A DNA stretch of 6,481 nt from a bacterium (GCA_030647845.1 JAUSIO010000036.1:1-6481), one strand, 5' to 3'; positions 1-3,231 are shown, counted from the first letter of the stretch. Made by a program: numbers and translations. The notes: generated by a model not told the origin, from the letters alone.

Positions 1-34
1 ATTCATCCTGAGCTAGGATCAAACTCTAAATTAA
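1..34 (-). rRNA. rrs: 16S ribosomal RNA, 5' end only (gene continues past the left edge)
   Basis: Read on the minus strand, positions 27 to 1 give AGAGTTTGATCCTAGCTCAG followed by GATGAAT, which is the near-universal start of bacterial 16S rRNA. Aligned to E. coli numbering, base 27 is E. coli position 8, so the mature 5' end should lie near base 34; the exact end is an estimate. One base differs from the usual motif: A instead of G at E. coli position 21, inside the first helix. The rest of the gene is outside the window. Confidence 0.93.
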
Positions 35-49
35 AGTGACTTGGTTTCT

Positions 50-128
50 ACCCTTCGACAAGCTCAGGGTAAAAATTGCTTCACAATTTTTAGATGAACC
101 CTTCGAACCGCTTGCGCGGCCTCAGGGT
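50..128. repeat. Two copies of an ACCCTTCGA...CTCAGGGT palindromic repeat, at 50-70 and 98-128
   Basis: Both copies have the same outer blocks, ACCCTTCGA and CTCAGGGT. The first has CAAG between them (21 bases in total). The second has a 14-base GC-rich insert that itself folds (CCGC-TTGC-GCGG), giving 31 bases. They are interrupted inverted repeats. The short form matches a dispersed palindrome that I recall as common in several bacterial groups including CPR genomes; that is from memory and was not searched. Confidence 0.7.
70..92. repeat. Perfect 9-bp inverted repeat (AT-rich hairpin) in the 16S leader
   Basis: TAAAAATTG (70-78) and CAATTTTTA (84-92) are perfect reverse complements around the five-base loop CTTCA. 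On the minus strand it sits about 36 bases upstream of the predicted 16S 5' end, where leader processing stems are often found. Its processing role is inference. Confidence 0.6.
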
Positions 129-134
129 AAACGG

Positions 135-168
135 AACAAGAGAAAAGTGTCTTTGCTTCTCTCTTGTT
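135..168. repeat. 13-bp inverted repeat (long hairpin) in the 16S leader
   Basis: AACAAGAGAAAAG (135-147) pairs with CTTCTCTCTTGTT (156-168), with one wobble and an eight-base loop. It is the longest stem in the leader. AACAAGAG recurs at 352-359 near the start of the leader, so alternative pairing is possible. Confidence 0.6.
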
Positions 169-170
169 TG

Positions 171-193
171 CCTTCTTACGGAAATTAAGAAGG
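171..193. repeat. 8-bp inverted repeat in the 16S leader
   Basis: CCTTCTTA (171-178) and TAAGAAGG (186-193) are perfect reverse complements around a seven-base loop. It lies directly next to the longer hairpin at 135-168, so the two may stack in the leader RNA. Confidence 0.5.
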
Positions 194-225
194 ACTTCTT
201 TGGTTTCTTGCTTAGATGTGATCAT

Positions 226-266
226 CCCCGACGCTTCGGTCGGGGCTCCGACTTTTTACGTCGGAG
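226..266. repeat. Two adjacent 7-bp GC-rich hairpins
   Basis: CCCCGAC (226-232) pairs with GTCGGGG (239-245) over loop GCTTCG. Immediately next, CTCCGAC (246-252) pairs with GTCGGAG (260-266) over loop TTTTTAC. The arms share the core CCGAC, so the pair may have come from duplication of one palindrome. Neither is followed by a convincing U-run on the minus strand, so neither should terminate rRNA synthesis. Confidence 0.6.
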
Positions 267-282
267 TTTCGATTTGATGCTT

Positions 283-304
283 CCCCGCCAACGGCGGGGT
301 TTTT
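283..304 (+). terminator. Intrinsic-terminator-like hairpin oriented for the plus strand, inside the 16S leader
   Basis: CCCCGCC (283-289), loop AAC, GGCGGGG (293-299), then five T bases at 300-304 on the plus strand. This has the form of a rho-independent terminator for rightward transcription, that is, against the rRNA transcript. No plus-strand gene needing termination is visible. It may block antisense transcription into the rRNA region, or be a mobile palindrome that happens to have a T-tail. Its 15-base core recurs at 330-344. Confidence 0.5.
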
Positions 305-327
305 ATTCACTTGTCAAAAAACAATAC

Positions 328-346
328 GACCCGCCAACGGCGGGTC
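328..346. repeat. 8-bp GC-rich palindrome sharing its core with the hairpin at 283-299
   Basis: GACCCGCC (328-335), loop AAC, GGCGGGTC (339-346). The 15 bases CCCGCCAACGGCGGG (330-344) are identical to 284-298, so these are two copies of one palindrome about 46 bases apart. It lies early in the predicted rRNA leader. Confidence 0.65.
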
Positions 347-391
347 TCTAAGAACAAGAGATATATCCACCATCAGGAAGTCATACACAGC

Positions 392-419
392 AGTATAGCC
401 GCCCCAAAAAGGAAGTCAA
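392..419 (-). promoter_or_regulatory. Candidate rRNA operon promoter, sigma70-type
   Basis: On the minus strand the -35 box TTGACT (419-414) and the -10 box TATACT (397-392) are separated by 16 bases. This predicts a start site near 385, about 350 bases before the 16S gene. The boxes differ from consensus by one base each. The block 392-418 is repeated exactly at 1096-1122, including the whole spacer. There is no terminator between the toxin gene stop (485) and this promoter, so toxin transcripts may run into the leader. Confidence 0.7.
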
Positions 420-484
420 GCACGGGTTTTACCTCAATCCTATATCAAGGCGCGACCTTGCCGTGTAGCAAATAGCTTTAATAA

Positions 485-739
485 TCAATAACCGGCTTGA
501 CGATGCTTGATCTCGTATATTCTCACCACCTCGTCTCGCAGTTCCATCTTGACCCGATAATCGCCAACGCGCAGTCGGTATCTGTTCTCCCTGCCTCCCA
601 ACTTAATAATCTGTCGATGCTGGTGTGGATGTGAAAATTTCTTTAGCGATTCAACTTCGCGAATAATCGCGTCTCGAAACTTCTTAGGAATATTAAACAA
701 TTCTTTTTCTGCACGCGGATGGATGCTCACTATAAGCAT
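485..739 (-). CDS. RelE/ParE-superfamily toxin (84 aa)
   Basis: This is a small basic protein with the size and layout of RelE-family mRNA interferases. It opens with a beta strand (LIVSIHPRAEKEL), continues with a helix (residues 15-33, PKKFRDAIIREVESL), and ends with a strand-rich half containing YRLRVGDYRV (54-63) and IYEIKHRQAGY (74-84). The conserved G-[DE]-Y-R strand and the late HR...Y residues fit the family; which of R57, R62, R80 and Y84 are catalytic is inference. The chosen ATG at 739 aligns with the family start; the frame stays open to 790, but that would overlap the antitoxin. It begins two bases after the antitoxin stop, with no Shine-Dalgarno sequence, so translation is probably coupled. 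RelE-type toxins cut mRNA in the ribosome; a ParE-like target (gyrase) cannot be excluded. Confidence 0.85.
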   Translation of the reverse strand: MLIVSIHPRAEKELFNIPKKFRDAIIREVESLKKFSHPHQHRQIIKLGGRENRYRLRVGDYRVKMELRDEVVRIYEIKHRQAGY

Positions 740-741
740 GG

Positions 742-966
742 CTATTGAGTTTTCTTGGCGCGCTTCTTGGCCTCTCCAAAGGGAATCCAAGAATCAGCTC
801 GGTCCGCTTCTTTGATACGACTATCGTCTTGGTCTATTGATGTGGTGGAAGACATTTCAATGAAATCAACGAGGTCTTCAAGCATCTCTTTGGATACGAC
901 GGAAGAGGGTCCTACGATACCGCGCAGATTTTTGTCGTCGATGATGGTGATTACCGATTCATTCAT
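742..966 (-). CDS. Putative RelB-like antitoxin (74 aa)
   Basis: This is a 74-residue acidic protein encoded immediately upstream of the toxin. It has a short beta-rich N-terminus (SVITIIDDKNLRGIV), a helical middle (SKEMLEDLVDFIEM, 25-38), a flexible acidic linker (43-57), and a C-terminal WIPFGEAKKRAKK segment (60-72). A W-[IV]-x-[FLWH]-x-E-[AV]-K-[KR] ending is typical of RelB/ParD-like antitoxins from toxin operons, where this part wraps the toxin. No clear ribbon-helix-helix or HTH motif is seen, so the autoregulatory DNA-binding role is unproven. The ATG at 966 lies only seven bases after a good -10 box, so the mRNA may be leaderless; no Shine-Dalgarno sequence precedes it. The call rests mostly on gene order, size and the C-terminal motif. 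Confidence 0.72.
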   Translation of the reverse strand: MNESVITIIDDKNLRGIVGPSSVVSKEMLEDLVDFIEMSSTTSIDQDDSRIKEADRADSWIPFGEAKKRAKKTQ

Positions 967-973
967 ACATCCC

Positions 974-1001
974 AGTATATCAAATCACACTTTTCTGTCT
1001 A
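974..1001 (-). promoter_or_regulatory. Candidate promoter of the toxin-antitoxin operon
   Basis: On the minus strand, TAGACA (1001-996) lies 16 bases before TATACT (979-974). The -10 hexamer and spacer length are the same as in the two strong promoters at 392 and 1096. The predicted start site falls at about 967-966, on the antitoxin ATG itself, which implies a leaderless message. An inverted repeat at 1007-1033 begins five bases upstream of the -35 box. Confidence 0.6.
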
Positions 1002-1006
1002 TAATC

Positions 1007-1033
1007 CCACAGCAAAGTCTCACATTGCTGTGG
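1007..1033. promoter_or_regulatory. 9-bp inverted repeat next to the toxin-antitoxin promoter, possible operator
   Basis: CCACAGCAA (1007-1015) and TTGCTGTGG (1025-1033) are perfect reverse complements with a nine-base gap. It touches the upstream side of the promoter -35 box. Toxin-antitoxin operons are normally repressed by the complex binding palindromes at the promoter, so an operator role is plausible. In a transcript from the promoter at 1096 it could instead fold as a second hairpin after the terminator. Confidence 0.4.
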
Positions 1034-1039
1034 AGAAAG

Positions 1040-1079
1040 AAAAACCCCCACTGCATACGTATATGCAACAGGGTTTTTT
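1040..1079 (-). terminator. Bidirectional intrinsic terminator between two promoters
   Basis: The outer stem AAAAACCC (1040-1047) pairs with GGGTTTTT (1071-1078). An inner stem TGCATA/TATGCA (1052-1057 and 1062-1067) closes over CGTA. Read leftwards it ends in GGGGGTTTTT, and read rightwards in GGGTTTTTT, so it can work both ways. It lies only about ten bases downstream of the start predicted for the promoter at 1096-1123. It should therefore either give a very short RNA or act as an attenuator ahead of the toxin-antitoxin genes. Confidence 0.7.
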
Positions 1080-1095
1080 CTATGGTTATGCTTGT

Positions 1096-1123
1096 AGTAT
1101 AGCCGCCCCAAAAAGGAAGTCAG
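1096..1123 (-). promoter_or_regulatory. Second copy of the rRNA-type promoter
   Basis: CTGACT (1123-1118), 16-base spacer, TATACT (1101-1096) on the minus strand. Twenty-seven consecutive bases are identical to those at 392-418 ahead of the 16S gene, including the non-consensus spacer with its TTTTTGGGG run. The flanks on both sides differ. The predicted transcript starts near 1089 and meets the hairpin terminator at 1079-1040 almost at once. Confidence 0.6.
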
Positions 1124-1142
1124 GCCATCGTATTTGACGTTT

Positions 1143-1197
1143 GCCTGCACGGCAAGGTTAAACCTTGCCGTAGGCTAAAACCTTGCCGTAGGCTAAA
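1143..1197. repeat. Long palindrome fused to an 18-bp tandem repeat
   Basis: CGGCAAGGTT (1150-1159) and AACCTTGCCG (1161-1170) form a perfect 10-bp inverted repeat, extended outside by GCCT (1143-1146) and AGGC (1171-1174 region). The right half, AAACCTTGCCGTAGGCTAAA, occurs at 1160-1179 and again at 1178-1197, giving a period of 18. The core ACCTTGCCGT also appears at 455-464 beyond the toxin gene. The stop codon of the membrane-protein gene (1193-1195) lies inside the last copy. Confidence 0.7.
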
Positions 1198-1402
1198 AAT
1201 ACTTCTTTGTAATTTTATCTAGCTTTTCTTTTTCTTTCTGCTCCACTATTTCGTCTTTTGACGATTTGTACCAAAGACAACCGCCTATGGTTATGGCCGC
1301 AAGTAGCACCCACATATCTTCACTCGAAATGGCGTGTATATTCCATCTCACAATGAGCCAAGCCAAGACGGTTACATAGATTGGTAGGTGTCGGAGTTTC
1401 AT
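1193..1402 (-). CDS. Small two-helix membrane protein, unknown function (69 aa)
   Basis: I do not recognise a family. The 69-residue product has two hydrophobic segments, about residues 7-19 (PIYVTVLAWLIV) and 30-44 (MWVLLAAITIGGCLW). They are joined by a short loop (RWNIHAISSED) and followed by a lysine- and glutamate-rich tail from 46 to 69 that may form a short coiled coil in the cytoplasm. Starts and stops are clean (ATG at 1402), but no convincing Shine-Dalgarno sequence or promoter precedes it. Its DNA looks richer in A and T than the secDF side. The stop codon TAG is supplied by the 18-bp repeat that follows, so the original C-terminus may have been altered by repeat insertion. The membrane-protein composition favours a real gene, but a chance ORF is possible. 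Confidence 0.55.
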   Translation of the reverse strand: MKLRHLPIYVTVLAWLIVRWNIHAISSEDMWVLLAAITIGGCLWYKSSKDEIVEQKEKEKLDKITKKYF

Positions 1403-1441
1403 ATCGATACTTCTTACGCTCGCATATATCTTTTTTCTAAA

Positions 1442-1460
1442 CCGCAGGTTTAACCTGCGG
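1442..1460. repeat. Perfect 9-bp palindrome
   Basis: CCGCAGGTT (1442-1450), T, AACCTGCGG (1452-1460). It has the same layout as the palindrome at 1150-1170: a GC end, GGTT, one central base, then AACC. It follows the micro-ORF stop by eight bases on the minus strand, but with no clean U-run after it, so it is at best a weak terminator and more likely a dispersed palindrome. Confidence 0.6.
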
Positions 1461-1468
1461 AATTACAG

Positions 1469-1573
1469 CTACCACTTATATGGATTTGCAGTTCCGCTCT
1501 TGCCCGTGTACGGATTGTAGTTGCCTTTGGTGGAGTAGTTAGCGAGCACAACCCCTGTAAAAAACTTCTTCAT
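1469..1573 (-). CDS. Micro-ORF of 34 aa, coupled to the DUF2283-like gene; possible remnant of a secreted protein
   Basis: The reading frame ATG 1573 to TAG 1469 encodes 34 residues. The N-terminus is MKKFFTGVVLA, resembling a truncated signal peptide. The rest is NYSTKGNYNPYTGKSGTANP plus YKW. The block STKGNxNPYTGKxGTxNP resembles, from memory, the C-terminal tail of widespread small secreted proteins of unknown function. The start codon overlaps the upstream stop as ATGA, the same arrangement as the neighbouring junctions, which supports translation by coupling. No Shine-Dalgarno sequence is present. It may be an intact small peptide gene, or what remains after an internal deletion removed the middle of a larger secreted protein, leaving signal peptide and tail joined in frame. 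Confidence 0.5.
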   Translation of the reverse strand: MKKFFTGVVLANYSTKGNYNPYTGKSGTANPYKW

Positions 1574-1833
1574 ACTGATTTTATTATTTGGTGGGCAGAA
1601 ACAGACGCTACGGGTATGCCCATCCTGATGGACTGGATAATGCTTTTTTGCGGGATTTGGCTCGATACGTCCAAAAGCTCAATACCAAGAATATGCCCCC
1701 CTTTGTCAACGTCAACAATAACCGAAGGGCTCACTTCATGAGTTTTGTGGACTTTCCCCTTTTTGACGCGGATGTACATCGCGTCCGCCTCCGCATCATA
1801 AGTTCCGCTCATTATGTCTTTGGTGGTGGTCAT
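1570..1833 (-). CDS. DUF2283 family protein (87 aa)
   Basis: The N-terminal half carries the hallmark of DUF2283: a GTYDAEADAMYIRV strand-turn-strand (residues 10-23), then a variable turn, then VSPSVIVDVDKGGHILGIELLDVS (34-57), where the family has D-x-D-x-x-G-x-[IL]-x-G-[IF]-E-[IL]. These are small beta-rich proteins of unknown biochemical role, often next to DUF4258 genes; the pair has been regarded as toxin-antitoxin-like, which remains unproven. The C-terminal 30 residues (SIIQSIRMGIPVASVSAHQI) are less typical. The ATG at 1833 is chosen over the longer open frame up to 1965 because it gives the family N-terminus and overlaps the preceding stop as ATGA. The end of the gene overlaps the micro-ORF in the same way. 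Confidence 0.8.
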   Translation of the reverse strand: MTTTKDIMSGTYDAEADAMYIRVKKGKVHKTHEVSPSVIVDVDKGGHILGIELLDVSSQIPQKSIIQSIRMGIPVASVSAHQIIKSV

Positions 1834-2060
1834 GGTAAGTAGAATGTCGTTACTATAACATATTCGCCCTTTCCGCCAAGACCGTGTCTGCGGAAAACCA
1901 CCTTGAGCGTCTTTGCGCCGAACTTTTTTAGACAAATAGTTTTTCCTTCTCTTCCTGGCATGCAAGCATCTGGGTGACGCAGAGTATCCGCAACACGAGA
2001 AGCCAAAATACTGCGCTCTAGCATCCCAATTTGTGCGTGATTTGTAAACCGTAATCTCAC
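1830..2060 (-). CDS. DUF4258 family protein (76 aa), possible toxin-like partner
   Basis: The N-terminus LRFTNHAQIGMLERSI (residues 3-18) fits the DUF4258 pattern of [IV]-x-[FY]-[TS]-x-H-A-x-x-[RQ]-M-x-E-R-x-I. The C-terminus (KTLKVVFRRHGLGGKGEYVIVTTFYL) has the strand-strand ending of this RelE/BrnT-like small fold, with the usual final V-[IV]-T-x-[FY]. DUF4258 proteins are commonly encoded beside DUF2283 proteins, as here, and a toxin role has been suggested from fold and context only. The start is a GTG at 2060, five bases after the kinase-like gene; it is preferred because the conserved segment begins at residue 3. No good Shine-Dalgarno sequence is seen. The gene ends in an ATGA overlap with the DUF2283-like gene. 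Confidence 0.75.
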   Translation of the reverse strand: MRLRFTNHAQIGMLERSILASRVADTLRHPDACMPGREGKTICLKKFGAKTLKVVFRRHGLGGKGEYVIVTTFYLP

Positions 2061-2065
2061 ACCAG

Positions 2066-2623
2066 CTATTTTACCCCCACTTTCCCCAACACCTCCTCCA
2101 CTTGGGCGAAGAGGTCGGCTTGAGTGCCGTTGTTGTAAAAAATATGGTCGGCGGCGGCGATGACTTTTGCTTTTTGCATACCGTGCGGGTCGGGGTCGTT
2201 CATCTCCAGTGCTTCGTGCGCCACAAACTCCTCAAACGAAACTTCGTCGGTTCCCGAGGCGCGCAGTTGGATGCGCTCGTACCGGGCATGTTTGTCGGCA
2301 TCGACTGCCCACAATATGCCACCAAACTTTTTGAGCGTCGCAACTTCGGCTGTCGTGCGCAGTGACTCAACTACATAATTTTTTGCTGTATCAAAACCTG
2401 TACGGCGTTGGTACTCTGCAATCAAAAAATCATCGCCGTGGGTTGCACGCATGTCGTTGGCAACAATGCGCGTATTTGCGCGGTTTACCTCAAGCCCTCG
2501 CTTTTTAATCTCATCAACAAACAGCACGCGTGCCGAGCAATGTATAAACCCTTTTTGCCCAACCAAATACTCAACCACCGCCCCCTTGCCTCCACCGTCT
2601 GTCCCCGTGATGCCGATGATCAT
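2066..2623 (-). CDS. P-loop nucleotide kinase, dephospho-CoA kinase-like (185 aa)
   Basis: The protein opens with MIIGITGTDGGGKGAVVEYL, a Walker A loop G7-TDGG-G12-K13-G14 of the GxxxxGK type. It then has a substrate-side segment with conserved RIVANDMRATHGDDFL (about 64-79), a second hydrophobic strand YVVESLRT (about 93-100) in the Walker B position, a LID-like RYERIQLRAS stretch (about 124-133), and AADHIFYNNGT near the end, which fits the adenine-side motif of CoaE and adenylate-kinase-like folds. Length and motifs fit a divergent dephospho-CoA kinase family often seen in CPR genomes; the true substrate (dephospho-CoA, a nucleoside monophosphate or a modified base) cannot be read from the sequence. 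The ATG at 2623 is chosen because the in-frame GTG at 2656 lies inside the upstream terminator stem. Confidence 0.75.
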   Translation of the reverse strand: MIIGITGTDGGGKGAVVEYLVGQKGFIHCSARVLFVDEIKKRGLEVNRANTRIVANDMRATHGDDFLIAEYQRRTGFDTAKNYVVESLRTTAEVATLKKFGGILWAVDADKHARYERIQLRASGTDEVSFEEFVAHEALEMNDPDPHGMQKAKVIAAADHIFYNNGTQADLFAQVEEVLGKVGVK

Positions 2624-2641
2624 ACCCGTATCGTACCAGAA

Positions 2642-2668
2642 TAAAAAATAGCGCACCCAAGGGTGCGC
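2642..2668 (-). terminator. Intrinsic terminator after the nucleotidyltransferase gene
   Basis: GCGCACCC (2651-2658), two-base centre AA, GGGTGCGC (2661-2668) form a perfect 8-bp stem. On the minus strand it is followed by TATTTTTTATT (down to about 2640). It begins three bases after the stop codon of the upstream gene. It separates the secDF/heptose block from the kinase/DUF block, so the latter should have its own promoter. Confidence 0.85.
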
Positions 2669-2671
2669 TTG

Positions 2672-3160
2672 CTACGAGACGAGTGCTGAAACAATAATCC
2701 GCTGGGCGAGCTCGACATCTGTGCGCTCTGTCAAATGTGGCGCAACGAGCACTTTCCCGCCGTTTTCCTCGACCACGCGCCGCTCCTCGACAAAAGCACT
2801 CGAAAACGGGCTGCCCCCCATTACATGAACATCGGGTTGCAACAGCGCAATCCACGCGACTGGGCTGTTGTCGGAGACAAAGACGTAGTCGACCGCCCGC
2901 ATAGCCGCTGCCACATAGGCGCGGTCGCTTTCGTTCGTAATCAGTTGATGGTCACCCTCACTCGCTAAGCGGTCCGAGGTGACGGCGACTATCAACACGT
3001 CGCCTTGCCTGCGGGCCATCGCAAGATTTTTTGTATGGCTTGAGTGTATGATGTCAAAACGACCACTCGTTGTGACAATCTGCTTGCCCTCCCGTTTGAG
3101 GCCCTCAACAATCGGGACGAGCTGCTCGAGCGTGAATATTTTACGCCTCGGGTCGAACAT
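2672..3160 (-). CDS. HldE (RfaE) C-terminal-type sugar nucleotidyltransferase (162 aa)
   Basis: This is a cytidylyltransferase-fold protein matching the second half of bifunctional HldE. Visible family marks are VTTSGRFDIIHSSHTKNL (residues 29-46), which corresponds to the FTNGCFD-[IL]-x-H-x-G-H motif that binds the nucleotide phosphates; GDVLIVAVTSD (53-63), for GDxLIVxxNSD; DRAYVAAAMRAVDYVF (about 79-94); and QPDVHVMGG (108-116), for RPDVxVKGGD. In HldE this domain transfers AMP to D-glycero-D-manno-heptose 1-phosphate. Here the second histidine motif is HSSH rather than HxGH and the C-terminal STT motif is replaced by ERTDVE, so the substrate may differ. ATG 3160 has AGGA (3172-3169) eight bases upstream. 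The gene follows the kinase half after 65 bases and precedes a terminator. Confidence 0.82.
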   Translation of the reverse strand: MFDPRRKIFTLEQLVPIVEGLKREGKQIVTTSGRFDIIHSSHTKNLAMARRQGDVLIVAVTSDRLASEGDHQLITNESDRAYVAAAMRAVDYVFVSDNSPVAWIALLQPDVHVMGGSPFSSAFVEERRVVEENGGKVLVAPHLTERTDVELAQRIIVSALVS

Positions 3161-3201
3161 GGCGTCTATCCTTTTTACAGGAGGTAAAACTATCCACCGA
3201 T

Positions 3202-3231
3202 ATTATAACACAATGTATGGTCGTATTACAA
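3202..3231 (-). promoter_or_regulatory. Candidate internal promoter for the nucleotidyltransferase gene
   Basis: A perfect -10 box TATAAT (3207-3202, minus strand) lies 18 bases after TTGTAA (3231-3226), a 4 of 6 match to -35. The -35 box overlaps the last codon and stop of the kinase gene. The predicted start near 3195 leaves a leader of about 35 bases with a Shine-Dalgarno sequence. It would allow the second enzyme to be made independently of the secDF transcript. Confidence 0.5.

Larger units (their letters stand above)
35..385 (-). other. Predicted 16S rRNA leader (pre-rRNA 5' transcribed region), densely hairpinned
   Basis: This stretch lies between the predicted start of the rRNA transcript (near 385) and the 16S 5' end and has no believable gene. 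Read on the minus strand it holds successive hairpins at 346-328, 299-283, 266-246, 245-226, 193-171, 168-135, 128-98, 92-70 and 70-50, with little single-stranded sequence between them. Some probably fold in the precursor and help RNase III-type processing; others look like dispersed palindromic repeats. I did not find a clear boxA antitermination motif. The extent depends on the promoter call. Confidence 0.6.

Noticed and set aside
312..317. Consensus TTGACA on the minus strand within the 16S leader as a second rRNA promoter
   Set aside because: No -10-like hexamer lies at 15-19 bases; the sequence there is the CCCCGCC hairpin.
94..351. Plus-strand open frame of 85 codons
   Set aside because: It runs through the 16S leader and its sequence is made of the hairpin repeats; no family resemblance and no ribosome-binding site.
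360..385. TGACTTCCT followed by TATATC, resembling the rRNA promoter
   Set aside because: It shares TGACTTCCT with the promoter, but the spacing to any good -10 is only 13-14 bases, so it was left out; it may be a decayed copy.
755..1102. Plus-strand open frame of 115 codons
   Set aside because: It is antisense to the antitoxin and crosses the terminator and both promoters; composition is not protein-like.
1834..1965. N-terminal extension of the DUF2283-like protein
   Set aside because: It reads through the DUF4258-like gene in another frame with basic, non-conserved sequence; the coupled ATG at 1833 gives the family start.
2066..2656. Longer kinase-like reading from a GTG at 2656
   Set aside because: That start lies inside the upstream terminator stem, and the conserved family N-terminus begins at the ATG at 2623.
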